A stretch of 64,000 nucleotides of DNA from Segetibacter aerophilus (lineage in GTDB: Bacteria > Bacteroidota > Bacteroidia > Chitinophagales > Chitinophagaceae), in contig NZ_BJYT01000005.1 of the NCBI RefSeq assembly GCF_007991655.1, positions 124,001 to 188,000 on the forward strand, written 5' to 3'. The position numbers were made by a program, and so were the translations under genes. Below are positions 26,362 through 35,685 of the stretch, piece by piece (the first letter of the stretch is position 1; the number at the start of each line of letters is the position of its first letter). Below the pieces are notes generated by a model. The model did not search any database and was not told where the DNA came from. It saw nothing but the letters and a program-made list of their open reading frames with translations.

Positions 26362-27306
26362 ATGGCATTCATAGCCTGTACCCTTTTCGAAAAGCAGCAT
26401 CACTATGGTGTTGCTGCCCTCGTTAACTCGCTCTACAACAATAATTATAGGGGAGCAGTTTATGTAGGGTATAAGGGCGAACTACCGCCCTGGTGTTCAG
26501 ACAGAAAAAAAAATACAGAATTGTCTTGGGAAGATGCATCAACATTAAAGGTGGCGGAAGACTTAAAAATTCATTTCTTACCTATTAAATCCACGTATCA
26601 TTTAGCATTTTACAAGCCTACTTTTCTGATTGAGTTATTTAATGGAATTGCTAGTCATGCAAATGCTATTGCTTACTTCGATCCGGATATTGTTATTAAA
26701 TGTAAATGGATAGCTTTTGAAACTTGGATGACTCATGGTGTCAGCCTTGTGCAGGAAAATCCTAGTTTTCCAGCAACTCATCCCCTGAGAGGTGAATGGA
26801 AAAAAGTTATTGATAAAATAAACTTCCGTACTACAAGGGATGTAACAGGATACTTCAACAGTGGCTTTTGTGGTGTGAATAAAGAAAATATAGAGTTTTT
26901 AACAATTTGGGCGAGAGTAATAGAAATAGCAAAAGACCATTTTAATCTCAAACCGACAAAAGGATTTCAAACGAAAGATAGAACTTACTTGTTTTATAAT
27001 GCTGATCAAGATGCTCTCAACACTGCTGCTATGTGCTGTGTTTCGCCCCTTAGCGAAGTCGGACCAGAAGGAATGGATTTTGTTCCCGGGGGTTTTATCA
27101 TGTCTCACGCGATTGGACGCGTTAAACCTTGGAATAAGAAATTTATTTATTCTGCTTTTAAAGCTATAGGGCCAACGCAAGCTGACCGGGGCTATTGGCA
27201 AAATTCAAATAGTCCAATACGGCTTTATAGTGATAGCTATATAAAAAGAAAGTTTTTTAAAATATCCATGGCAGCGTTAATTAGTCGTTTTTATAGACGT
27301 TCGTAA
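26362..27306 (+). CDS. GT-A fold glycosyltransferase
   Basis: The 314-residue protein begins MAFIACTLFEKQHHYGVAALVNSLYNNNYRGAVYVGYKG. It carries the metal-binding DxD as YFDPDIV at about 110-116, then a conserved GYFNSGFCGVNKENIEFL segment and YNADQDALN. These are features of GT8-like retaining transferases that use nucleotide sugars, although the exact family is uncertain. It lacks membrane helices and is probably cytoplasmic. It lies 83 bp before the fucosyltransferase-like gene in the same direction, so the two probably build the same glycan. Confidence 0.75.
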   Translation: MAFIACTLFEKQHHYGVAALVNSLYNNNYRGAVYVGYKGELPPWCSDRKKNTELSWEDASTLKVAEDLKIHFLPIKSTYHLAFYKPTFLIELFNGIASHANAIAYFDPDIVIKCKWIAFETWMTHGVSLVQENPSFPATHPLRGEWKKVIDKINFRTTRDVTGYFNSGFCGVNKENIEFLTIWARVIEIAKDHFNLKPTKGFQTKDRTYLFYNADQDALNTAAMCCVSPLSEVGPEGMDFVPGGFIMSHAIGRVKPWNKKFIYSAFKAIGPTQADRGYWQNSNSPIRLYSDSYIKRKFFKISMAALISRFYRRS

Positions 27307-27389
27307 TTGTTGTATAGTTTTAAACAGGGTTATTATAACGTACTCTTTATCCTTCCTATCAAATTATAGATCTTATTAAACAATAAAAC

Positions 27390-28247
27390 TTGATAATTAC
27401 ACAAATAAATGGAGGATTAGGAAATCAACTTTTTCAATATGCCGCAGGGAGGGCACTTGCAGAGTATCACCAAGTTCCTCTAAAAATTGAAAATTCTTTT
27501 TATAAAACCGTAGATTTTGCAAGCTTTGAATTAGAACGTTTTAATGCCCAAGTTCAGTTAGCGTCGGTGGACGAAATAGAAAAATTTAATAGCAAGAACT
27601 TCTTTACGAAGGCATGCTCAAAAATTCTTCCAGTACATAAGAAAATCTTTTTTGTTGAGCCCTATTCCCATTTTTATAACAAGTTCTTTAGTGCTCCTTC
27701 TAATTCCTATTTGAAAGGTTTATGGCAAAGCGAAAAATATTTTTCCTCAATTAAAGACACCATCCGGCATGAGTTTATTTTGAAAGATAAGCTGGTAATA
27801 CACCTTAGGCCTAAAGCAGAGGCTATGCGTAAAGAAAACTCTGTGGCAGTGCATATTAGGAGAGGGGATTATACTAACCCGAACGTCGAAAAAGTAATGG
27901 GTCTTTTGCGTTTAGATTATTACAAGAAAGCATTGTCTTTGCTGCAAAAGAAAACAGGGAATTTGAAGGTCTATTTTTTTTCTGATGATATTGAATTTGT
28001 AGGAAAAAATATGACGCTGAATTATGACTTTGAATTTGTCTCAGGAGCAATAACAAGCAGGAATTACGAAGACTTTTATTTAATGCAACATTGCAAACAC
28101 AATATAATTGCGAATAGTACTTTCAGCTGGTGGAGCGCTTACCTGAATAACTATAATGAAAAAATTGTTGTTGCTCCCAAAAACTGGTTTAATACTACCT
28201 CAAAAAATTCAAACGATTTGCTTCCGGAAGCATGGTATAAGCTATAG
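27390..28247 (+). CDS. GT11 alpha-1,2-fucosyltransferase-like protein
   Basis: The 285-residue protein has the GT11 signatures GGLGNQLFQYAAGRALA (8-24), HIRRGDY (155-161), FFSDD and SFSWWSAYL near the C-terminus. These bind GDP-fucose and transfer fucose in alpha-1,2 linkage. The start must be the TTG at 27390, because TAA lies in frame two codons upstream and the conserved MIITQINGGLGNQ begins exactly there. It is cytoplasmic. With its neighbour it suggests fucosylated surface polysaccharide. Some GT11 members act on other sugars, so the specificity is inferred. Confidence 0.88.
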   Translation: MIITQINGGLGNQLFQYAAGRALAEYHQVPLKIENSFYKTVDFASFELERFNAQVQLASVDEIEKFNSKNFFTKACSKILPVHKKIFFVEPYSHFYNKFFSAPSNSYLKGLWQSEKYFSSIKDTIRHEFILKDKLVIHLRPKAEAMRKENSVAVHIRRGDYTNPNVEKVMGLLRLDYYKKALSLLQKKTGNLKVYFFSDDIEFVGKNMTLNYDFEFVSGAITSRNYEDFYLMQHCKHNIIANSTFSWWSAYLNNYNEKIVVAPKNWFNTTSKNSNDLLPEAWYKL

Positions 28248-28456
28248 TTTCAATGCAATAATATTTAATCAGGGGCTACTGCTCTCGTTGAATTGCCAAT
28301 CTTATTACTCTTTATTTGTATCCCGTTCTTAATAAAAACATGGACGGTTTTTCGAAGTTTCATTTATTCTCGAGTACCTCTTTCTTACGATAATCCTTTG
28401 TTGATTTAAAGTGCAATTGCTTTTACCCGCAATGCTTTAACAAGGATTTTTTCTTT

Positions 28457-28464
28457 TATGTTTG
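28457..28464 (+). promoter_or_regulatory. glmM promoter -7 box
   Basis: TATGTTTG matches TAnnTTTG exactly, 19 bp before the ATG at 28484. A weak TTTA lies about 20 bp upstream in place of TTTG. Confidence 0.55.
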
Positions 28465-28483
28465 CATTCGAATAAAAAAGCCA

Positions 28484-29869
28484 ATGGCACTTATTAAAAG
28501 TATATCGGGCATAAGGGGAACAATAGGAGGAAAGCCGGGAAATACGTTGAGTCCACTCGATGTTGTTAAGTTTACTGCGGCTTATGGAAGCTGGCTTTTA
28601 CAACAGGGTGGAGGTAAAAAGGTAATTGTTGGGAGGGATGGTAGAATAAGCGGCGAGATGGTGCAAGGTCTGGTGGTAAGCACACTTACTGCATTAGGTT
28701 TAGATGTTGTTAATGTTGCTTTAACCACTACCCCGACAGTTGAAATGACTGTTTTGTTTGAAAAAGCCGCAGGCGGAATTATACTTACCGCTAGCCATAA
28801 TCCTAAAGAGTGGAACGCTTTAAAATTACTAAATGGTAAAGGAGAATTTATTAGTGGGGAAGACGGAGAGGTTATACTTGCTTTAGCTGAAAAAGAAGAT
28901 TTCACATTTGCGACGGTTGATAAGCTGGGCACTTATACTCAAAATGAAACTTCTTTACAGCAGCACATAGATGCGGTAGTCAACTATCCTCTGGTTGACG
29001 TGGGAGCTATTACTAAAAAGAGATTTAAAATTGTCATAGATGCAATCAATAGTTCAGGAGCTATAGCAGTACCGGCTTTGTTGAAGGCTTTAGGTGTTAG
29101 AGAGAAGGACATAACAATACTGAACGAAGAAGTAAATGGCAAGTTTGCACATAACCCCGAGCCACTGCCTCAGCACTTAATGGAGTTGTGTAAAGAGGTG
29201 AACCGCAAAAAAGCAAATCTTGGAATTGCTGTTGACCCGGATGTAGACAGATTGTGTTTTGTGAATGAGGATGGATCGTTGTTTGGCGAAGAATACACAT
29301 TAGTGGCCATTTCAGACTTTGTCTTACAACAAAGGCCCGGTAATACGGTAAGTAATATGTCGAGCACCAGAGCACTCAAGGACGTTACATTGAAACATGG
29401 GGGTGAGTACTTCCCGAGTGCAGTGGGTGAAGTGAATGTGGTGAATAGGATGAAGGAGGTAAATGCAGTGATTGGAGGGGAAGGAAATGGTGGTATCATC
29501 GTTCCTGATTTGCATTATGGTCGTGATGCCTTAATAGGTATTGCATTATTTTTGACCTTTTTAGCCAAAACCGAAAAAAGCAGTAAACAACTCCGAGGTA
29601 CTTTTCCTGATTACTTTATAAGCAAAAATAAAATTGAACTTGCCCAAGGGGTAAACGTTCAATCGATCTTCGACAAAATAAAAACGAAGTATAAAAACAA
29701 CCCTATTAATACAGAAGACGGCTTGAAAATAGAATTCGAAAATGATTGGGTTCATTTACGCACGAGTAATACCGAGCCTATTATCAGGATTTATGCTGAA
29801 AGTAATTTTGAAACTACGGCTGAAAATATAGCCAGGAAAATAATGCAGGACATTCGGGAAAACATGTAG
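28484..29869 (+). CDS. glmM: phosphoglucosamine mutase / phosphohexomutase
   Basis: This 461-residue protein has the full alpha-D-phosphohexomutase layout: substrate loop SGIRGTIGG near the N-terminus, catalytic phosphoserine Ser104 in TASHNP (102-107), metal-binding DPDVDR (251-256), sugar-binding GEGNGG and the C-terminal phosphate loop RTSNTEPIIR. GlmM converts glucosamine-6-phosphate to glucosamine-1-phosphate for UDP-GlcNAc, feeding peptidoglycan and lipopolysaccharide. Bacteroidota phosphomannomutases are similar, so the substrate is likely but not certain. It lies between the glycosyltransferases and the flippase, consistent with surface glycan supply. Confidence 0.88.
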   Translation: MALIKSISGIRGTIGGKPGNTLSPLDVVKFTAAYGSWLLQQGGGKKVIVGRDGRISGEMVQGLVVSTLTALGLDVVNVALTTTPTVEMTVLFEKAAGGIILTASHNPKEWNALKLLNGKGEFISGEDGEVILALAEKEDFTFATVDKLGTYTQNETSLQQHIDAVVNYPLVDVGAITKKRFKIVIDAINSSGAIAVPALLKALGVREKDITILNEEVNGKFAHNPEPLPQHLMELCKEVNRKKANLGIAVDPDVDRLCFVNEDGSLFGEEYTLVAISDFVLQQRPGNTVSNMSSTRALKDVTLKHGGEYFPSAVGEVNVVNRMKEVNAVIGGEGNGGIIVPDLHYGRDALIGIALFLTFLAKTEKSSKQLRGTFPDYFISKNKIELAQGVNVQSIFDKIKTKYKNNPINTEDGLKIEFENDWVHLRTSNTEPIIRIYAESNFETTAENIARKIMQDIRENM

Positions 29870-29883
29870 CCCTTACATGTTTT
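29859..29883 (+). terminator. palindrome over the glmM stop codon
   Basis: AAAACATGTA (29859-29868) and TACATGTTTT (29874-29883) form a perfect 10-bp stem that includes part of the TAG stop codon. The T-run is only four bases. It is a weak terminator candidate. Confidence 0.4.
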
Positions 29884-29939
29884 CGCCGAACATCTTAGAG
29901 TTAAAAGCAACTTTTGAAGAAGCTGCTACTGGCTATACC

Positions 29940-29970
29940 GTACAAGGGAGTGACACAGCCGGAGTTGAAC
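29940..29970 (+). repeat. dispersed intergenic element, GTGACACAGCCGGAG subtype
   Basis: GTACAAGGGAGTGACACAGC followed by CGGAGTTGAAC. The closest relative is at 15634. It occupies the convergent gap between glmM and the flippase gene. Confidence 0.6.
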
Positions 29971-30015
29971 TAAGATCTAGAGACCGTTCTAATAAAAATA
30001 GTCCCTCTGGTTTTT

Positions 30016-31512
30016 TTACTTACCTGGCATCCATCTTTCCTTAAATTTATGGTACAACTGGATAGCGTCGGGGGTAAGTTGAAGGTAAAATATGCCAGTA
30101 ATAAAAATGGTAGTAAAAACAATCGATCTACCTATTATACTAAACCATCCGGTGGTAGATCGGAATAAAAAGAAGGCAACAGCGAAGGCGACAGCACCCA
30201 CTATTATAGAGTAAACAGTTTTAATGGTAAAGGGCTGCATATTAAACCTTCTTCTGAGGAACTCGAAACGAATTCCGTTGTAAATGGTATACGAAAAAAC
30301 CTCGGCAAAGGCAGAGCCGATGATTCCGTAGTGCTTAATGAGAAGATAGGTAACAGGGATTCGGAAGGCAAGTAGAACAACACCACTAATGAAATCGAAG
30401 CGCCAGAAAATAGAAGTGCCAATAATAGTTCCATTTACGCCTGTACCTGCATCGATTAGCCTCGCTATCCCTAAAACAAATACAACATAAATTCCCTCAT
30501 TGTAGTCTTTCTGTATATTGAACACAGCAAAGCCGTCATTGATATTTAGCCAGATATTTCCGAAAATGAAAGCAGCCAACAACAACAGATTAATACAGCT
30601 TCTTTGATAAATTCTATTGATCTCCGCGTAGTTTTTGTCTTTCCAAGCTTGCGACAAAATGCCGGTAGTTATAGACTGAATACTTCTTTGCGGAACTTGC
30701 ACAAGGTTAGCTGCATATTGCGCAAGATTGAACACACCTGTACTTCCTAATCCCTTTAGACTTGCTATAATAAATGTATCTATAGTCTGTGCGACGATTT
30801 GTATCATCACTCCACCGTAAACCAACGCCCACATACTTAGCATTTTCTTTTTAAACTTTTTTGTCGGACGACTAACAGTGAAAGTGAGGTGGAATTTCTT
30901 AAGCTTTATGAGGTATAAGAGTATCGCAAAAAATAATATGAGGTATACCAGGCTGAATAGCTTTATAAAAGTATCGAAGCTTACAACTTTTGTGAGATAT
31001 AAGAGAATCAGGGCAAAAACAATCAAACGCATTCCTGTCTCCTTTAGAAAGTTGGAGACAACGGTTTTGTGCAGTGTCCAGCAAAAAGCCTCAAGCACTG
31101 AAAAGAATAGCATCCCGAAGCCAAAAGGAAAAATGAGGTGGTAATAGGTTAGTACAAGAGGCGCGCGTTGAATATATTTTTTAATAACTAACGGTTCGAA
31201 GACATAGCCGGAAATTAAGACAAGGGTAAACCCGATAAAAGAGCCTGTAAGTGCCCATGTCAGCAGATCGTTCTTTTTATCCTCTACGTTACTTTTGTAG
31301 TAGGGATAAAATTTATACATGATAGGAAGTACACCTAGACTTCCAAAAACAAAAATGTTTTGGCCCAAATCATAAAAAATGCGTGTTAGACCAAATTGCT
31401 CGGGCGAAAAAGAACCGTTGCGGGTAAAGAAGTAAGTATTAACAGCTCCGATAAAAAAACCAAAATAAACGATTATACTACTAAGGATTGCCTGTTTGCG
31501 GATATTCGCCAT
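30016..31512 (-). CDS. Wzx-like polysaccharide flippase (MOP superfamily)
   Basis: The 498-residue protein is almost wholly hydrophobic, with about 12-14 predicted membrane helices, and begins QAILSSIIVYFGFFIGAVNTYFFTR. That opening, together with segments such as GSTGVFNLAQYAANLVQVPQRSIQSI, is typical of lipopolysaccharide or polysaccharide exporters of the MOP/MATE superfamily. It would move lipid-linked glycan units across the inner membrane. It follows the M1 peptidase gene by 18 bp on the same strand, so the two may be co-transcribed although functionally unrelated. The glycosyltransferases nearby could supply the substrate. Confidence 0.85.
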   Translation of the reverse strand: MANIRKQAILSSIIVYFGFFIGAVNTYFFTRNGSFSPEQFGLTRIFYDLGQNIFVFGSLGVLPIMYKFYPYYKSNVEDKKNDLLTWALTGSFIGFTLVLISGYVFEPLVIKKYIQRAPLVLTYYHLIFPFGFGMLFFSVLEAFCWTLHKTVVSNFLKETGMRLIVFALILLYLTKVVSFDTFIKLFSLVYLILFFAILLYLIKLKKFHLTFTVSRPTKKFKKKMLSMWALVYGGVMIQIVAQTIDTFIIASLKGLGSTGVFNLAQYAANLVQVPQRSIQSITTGILSQAWKDKNYAEINRIYQRSCINLLLLAAFIFGNIWLNINDGFAVFNIQKDYNEGIYVVFVLGIARLIDAGTGVNGTIIGTSIFWRFDFISGVVLLAFRIPVTYLLIKHYGIIGSAFAEVFSYTIYNGIRFEFLRRRFNMQPFTIKTVYSIIVGAVAFAVAFFLFRSTTGWFSIIGRSIVFTTIFITGIFYLQLTPDAIQLYHKFKERWMPGK

Positions 31513-31530
31513 TGATGGGTAACTTGAAAA

Positions 31531-33216
31531 TTATTCTTTTACTTGCTTTGTTGTTACATAATAGCGCTTCTCTATAATATCAGACAAATTTGAGAGCATA
31601 ATTTTTTTTGGTAAAGTAGCAGTTTTCCAGGTTTCAGTAGGCGTAATGGCAACGTCTTCTTTTCCTTGAGAAATCATAATTGGTAAATTGAAACCGCTGG
31701 TACAGTTAGCCCATCTAAAAAAAAGCTTCTTTTTATTTTTTGACGAGTAATATTCAAGTGTTGGGACTTGAGTAGATCTTAGATACTGGTCAAATATTTT
31801 TGTGAAATCATGACCACTTTCTTTTGAAATAAAATCTTCAATTTGTTTTGTAGTAACGGTTTGATGATAAAATTTCGAATTAATCCCTCTTAAAATGCTT
31901 CTAAATTTTGCATCATCATTAATTGCTTGCCTAATGATGTTGAGCATATTCGAGGCTTTATAATACATGTCTCCGCTACCTTCCTTATTTACTCCGTAAA
32001 AGCCAATAATGGTCTTGTCATTTCTTATATTTTTTCTTATTCCGAAATTGTACTCTGCGGCGGCTTGCTTACCAAATATTGTCTCAGTAAACAAAGTCTC
32101 GCTATAGCTTGTAAATCCCTCGTGAACCCACATGTCAGCTAGATCCTTAGTAGTTATACTGTTGCCAAACCACTCATGTCCGCTTTCGTGAATAATAATA
32201 AAATCCCATTTCAATCCCCAGCCTGATCCACTCAAGTCACGCCCCAGGTATCCATTCTCAAATTTATTTCCATAGGCTACGGCACTCTGGTGCTCCATTC
32301 CTAAGAAAGGGGACTCAACCAACTTATAACTGTCTTGGTAAAATGGGTATTTACCAAACCAGTATTCATGGCTTCGTATCATGGGCTTAACTTGCTCAAA
32401 CTGCTTTTTACCTTTTTCGAGGTTATAATCTAAAACCCAATAATCAAGATCCAGTTTACCGCCTTCTCCAATTAATGTATCACTCCATTTGGTGTATTTA
32501 CCTATGTTCATAGTAACATCATAGGAGTTGATCGGGTTTTTCACCTGCCATGTCCATGTCTTATAACCACCTTTGGAGTTGGAGACGTTTTGTAATCTCC
32601 CATTAGAAATGGCAACCAAAGTATCGGGGGTGATTATACGAATACTCATTCCGCTATCAGGCTCGTCGCTCTGGTGATCTTTGCACGGCCACCAAATGCT
32701 TGCTCCTAATCCCTGGCAGGCTGTAGCAATAAAGGGATTGTTATTCAGGTCAGTTTTCCAGATTAAGCCGCCATCCCATGGAGCTCTTTTTGCCTCTTTC
32801 GGCGTACCATGGTAATAGACAGTAAGCTGCCTTATGCCGGGAGCAAATTTGTATTTGGCAAGACTATCGCGTAAATAAACAAAGCATACGTTACCGTCTC
32901 TTCTAAATTTATAATTATTATTATTGCCAGTGATACTATCAATTGCAAGGGGTTGCTGCAAATCAATTTGCATTACACGCACCGGCAAGTCTTCTTTATA
33001 AGTAATCAGGTTTTTTCCTTCAATACTCTTTGTAATGATGTCAGGTTGCACAGTTAGGTCATACCTGATAACATCCCATCCTTTTCTATATTCCGTAATA
33101 GTTCCTCTTAGGGTATCCGCTTTTGTAAAAAGATTTTTTTCTTCCATAAGCTGAGCCTTAGAAATAAGAGTAAAAAGAAAACAAACAACGACTAATAAGG
33201 CTTCTTTCCATTTCAT
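31531..33216 (-). CDS. M1 family metallopeptidase (aminopeptidase N-like)
   Basis: This 561-residue protein has a signal peptide (MKWKEALLVVVCFLFTLISKAQ), a beta N-terminal domain and the gluzincin site HESGHEW (His343, Glu344, His347) with the third ligand Glu366 in VHEGFTSYSE. GMEH at 306-309 replaces the usual GAMEN exopeptidase motif. It is exported, probably to the periplasm or cell surface, to trim peptides. The length is short because the C-terminal helical domain of full-length aminopeptidase N is largely absent, as in many Bacteroidota homologues. It is upstream of the flippase gene. Confidence 0.92.
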   Translation of the reverse strand: MKWKEALLVVVCFLFTLISKAQLMEEKNLFTKADTLRGTITEYRKGWDVIRYDLTVQPDIITKSIEGKNLITYKEDLPVRVMQIDLQQPLAIDSITGNNNNYKFRRDGNVCFVYLRDSLAKYKFAPGIRQLTVYYHGTPKEAKRAPWDGGLIWKTDLNNNPFIATACQGLGASIWWPCKDHQSDEPDSGMSIRIITPDTLVAISNGRLQNVSNSKGGYKTWTWQVKNPINSYDVTMNIGKYTKWSDTLIGEGGKLDLDYWVLDYNLEKGKKQFEQVKPMIRSHEYWFGKYPFYQDSYKLVESPFLGMEHQSAVAYGNKFENGYLGRDLSGSGWGLKWDFIIIHESGHEWFGNSITTKDLADMWVHEGFTSYSETLFTETIFGKQAAAEYNFGIRKNIRNDKTIIGFYGVNKEGSGDMYYKASNMLNIIRQAINDDAKFRSILRGINSKFYHQTVTTKQIEDFISKESGHDFTKIFDQYLRSTQVPTLEYYSSKNKKKLFFRWANCTSGFNLPIMISQGKEDVAITPTETWKTATLPKKIMLSNLSDIIEKRYYVTTKQVKE

Positions 33217-33304
33217 GAATTAAAAGTAGGGATTTGTAGTTATACTTAAATTCATACAACCTGAGCAATGGGTTAGGGACTGGCATTTCTGCTACTATCA
33301 TCAG

Positions 33305-33325
33305 TTTTGCGTCGCACTCTTGTAC
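33305..33325 (-). repeat. dispersed intergenic element, GTGCGACGCAA subtype
   Basis: On the minus strand GTACAAGAGTGCGACGCAA (33307-33325) is identical to 22162-22180. It lies 90 bp upstream of the M1 peptidase gene. No gene was seen in 33217-33474. Confidence 0.6.
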
Positions 33326-33474
33326 ATTTTGTTTATTGCTCAGGCAACTTTAAATCAACCTTATTCCTCTTATAGTGTATCAAATTTGTTAATAACTAAT
33401 AGAAAGCTTTAAAGTATTAACAAACGAAAATGTGAGCGGATGCAATATTTAAATTTAGAAGCAAATTTTAGCAA

Positions 33475-33600
33475 ATGACGAATTCTGTGTTTGACAATTT
33501 AGTAAAACTTCAAAAGAAGGGGTTAAACAAGGTAGACGTGCACGATATTTTTACATTACTTCTCGTATTAATAACATTGGTTGCAGTTATCCTTCTTTGA
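33475..33600 (+). CDS. small single-helix membrane protein (41 aa)
   Basis: ATG at 33475 to TGA at 33600 encodes MTNSVFDNLVKLQKKGLNKV followed by DVHDIFTLLLVLITLVAVILL. A basic amphipathic start and a terminal hydrophobic helix of about 17 residues suggest a tail-anchored small membrane protein. I recognise no family. It lies alone in a 639-bp gap upstream of the delta-60 repeat gene, and 33601-33855 shows nothing else recognisable. Confidence 0.42.
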   Translation: MTNSVFDNLVKLQKKGLNKVDVHDIFTLLLVLITLVAVILL

Positions 33601-33855
33601 GACAGATGACTGCGATCTTCTCAAAATGCAGTGACTCATACCAATTTTACTTCTTTCGATTCCTCCATACGCTTTTTATTAAATTCATTTGCAGAGTTTC
33701 GTGCTGCAACTTATTAATGCCATAATTCTTCTTTAATTAGTAGAGCTATACTTTGTTAGCGATCCATTCCCAAAATTGGAAATCACTAAGTTCTATTTTA
33801 TCTTTATTGATAATTTAAATTGAAATAGCAACGCCGGATATAAGTTAATTACCCT

Positions 33856-34926
33856 ATGGATAAATTTTACCTAATAATATTTTTATTAATTTCTTCCTGC
33901 TTGTGTTCGGCACAAGTAGGAACCCTCGATTCTTCTTTTGGCGACAACGGGCTGCTATTTCGTGACTACCGTATGTCGGACAAAATAGACGCAAACAATA
34001 AAGTAACTCAACCTGACGGGAAAACTGTAGTGGTCGGAAGTGTGCGGGGAAAACTTGGAGACGACTTTAGCGTTACTAGATATAATGTCGACGGATCTTT
34101 AGATAAAACTTTCAGTGACGACGGACAGCAAATCACAGATTTCGGCACCGCTAACGATGTAGCTTACTCAGTAGCACTTCAGGGAGATAAGATTGTTGTA
34201 GCCGGTTGTGCATCAAGGGTAGGTAATACCAGCTTTGCCATAGCGAGGTATAACTCTAACGGTTCTCTAGATGATACTTTTAGCAGCGATGGATTACAGA
34301 CAACTAATTTTAATGCCATTGCTATATGCAATGCGGTAGCAACCCAGGGGAATAAAATATTAGTAGCAGGATATTCATATATAGATAAACCTATTCAGGA
34401 GAGCGATTTCATTGTCGCCAGGTACAATATTGATGGTTCTTTAGATAAAACATTCAGCAACGATGGAATTCAGAAAACAGATTTTTTCGGTTTTGGTGAC
34501 TATGCTAATTCCATTGCACTACAGGGCGATAAAATTGTAGTGGCTGGAGATGCTGTATCATCAAGCAGCGGTTACCTAACAACAGCTATAGCAAGGTATA
34601 ATAGCGATGGCTCTTTAGATAAATCTTTTAGTGGCGACGGTTTGCAAACAACAGGTATTAGCAGTTCCGCTTCCCTCATTGTACAAAAGGACAAAATTTT
34701 AGTAGCAGCTTATGGAACCGATGATTTTATTGTTTTCTGTTATAACTCTAATGGAGCTTTAGATAAAACTTTTGGTAACGACGGTATACAAAGAACCCAT
34801 TTTGGAACTAATTATTATGCCCAGACTAATTCTATTTCCATGGAACAGGGGAAGATTATAATAACCGGAAATCTCTACGACTCTAAAAAGGGAATTAGGC
34901 AACTTGTTATGGTGCGATATAAATGA
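33856..34926 (+). CDS. secreted delta-60 repeat (DUF5122) beta-propeller-like protein
   Basis: The 356-residue protein has a signal peptide (LIIFLLISSCLCSAQ) and six copies of a repeat of about 55-60 residues with the pattern ARYNxDGSLDKTFSxDGxQxTxF alternating with GDKIVVAG. These are the delta-60 repeats known from secreted proteins of Bacteroidota and myxobacteria, thought to form a beta-propeller. It ends VMVRYK without a recognisable T9SS C-terminal domain, so it may be retained in the periplasm or use an unknown route. It is monocistronic. The function of the family is unknown. Confidence 0.88.
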   Translation: MDKFYLIIFLLISSCLCSAQVGTLDSSFGDNGLLFRDYRMSDKIDANNKVTQPDGKTVVVGSVRGKLGDDFSVTRYNVDGSLDKTFSDDGQQITDFGTANDVAYSVALQGDKIVVAGCASRVGNTSFAIARYNSNGSLDDTFSSDGLQTTNFNAIAICNAVATQGNKILVAGYSYIDKPIQESDFIVARYNIDGSLDKTFSNDGIQKTDFFGFGDYANSIALQGDKIVVAGDAVSSSSGYLTTAIARYNSDGSLDKSFSGDGLQTTGISSSASLIVQKDKILVAAYGTDDFIVFCYNSNGALDKTFGNDGIQRTHFGTNYYAQTNSISMEQGKIIITGNLYDSKKGIRQLVMVRYK

Positions 34927-35012
34927 TCGACTAACTATACTACTTTAGTTTTCTCCTCCCTCTATTACAACACACAAGCTAGACATATCGTAATCGATCA
35001 TCTAACGCACAT

Positions 35013-35100
35013 AAAGCAAAAAGCCCAAGGCATTGAAAAACAACACTTGAGCTTTAGTACCGAGGAGCAGACTTGAACTGCCGACTTTCAGGTTATGAAT
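35013..35100. repeat. distal copy of the tRNA-Met 3' half (att-like direct repeat)
   Basis: These 88 bp match 37858-37945 with about four differences and in the same orientation. On the minus strand they comprise the tRNA-Met sequence from the anticodon loop through the T arm to the acceptor 3' strand, then the hairpin terminator. No 5' half is present, so this is not a functional tRNA. The arrangement is the classic footprint left when an element integrates into the 3' end of a tRNA gene. Confidence 0.82.
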
Positions 35101-35646
35101 TGGTATGGGACTGAAAATTTGGAAACTGTTATTAAAACTATATAACAACAGTACAATGATTAAAAAGGAGCTTATTAAAAACTCTATTTAAATTAAATCC
35201 TGATTTGTTAAGCAAATCCTTGCACTAATAAAAAGCATTTTACATATTTATAAGAAATTATAAAGCTTTAGTATAGTAACATTTAATAAATGCTTTTTAC
35301 TACTTAATGCTATAAGCGTGAGGAGAAGCAGGTTGAGAGTTTTGAGTTAAAATGAACTTGCAAATTTATATTAAACAGAATATTTTTTTGGAGCTAGGTT
35401 TAAAGAGGAGGAAGTAATTACTGGTAAAAATTATTGGGCGTACTCTCCAAAGACAGAGTAAATTTTTCAATAAGTGATAAGAGCGTTAGACTTTTTAGAA
35501 ATTAAGTTATAGAGATTCTAGCCTCTATTGCCAACTTGGCTAATTGGACAAGGAAGGTTCTTAGGGTTGTCTAAGGTTATGAAATTATCAAATAACTGGA
35601 GGTCAAATAAAAGTTATTTCGGAAGCGGGAAGTGTGTTAGTCTATA
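35101..35646. other. AT-rich non-coding stretch inside the mini-island
   Basis: This 546-bp stretch is visibly richer in A and T than its surroundings and holds no credible gene. It contains an inverted repeat, AAAAAGCATTT (35230-35240) with AAATGCTTTTT (35288-35298). It separates the att-like copy from the kinase gene. No integrase remnant was recognised by reading. Confidence 0.5.
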
Positions 35647-35685
35647 GTGAAGTTACTATTCAGTGTATTAATTGAATTTTTTAAA

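Noticed and set aside
33640-33720. Short minus-strand frame reading VAARNSANEFNKKRMEESKEVKLV
   Set aside because: Only 24 codons lie between stop codons, with no start; it is too short to support as a gene or remnant.
35058-35100. Second tRNA-Met gene
   Set aside because: Only the 3' half from the anticodon loop is present; the D arm and 5' acceptor strand are missing.
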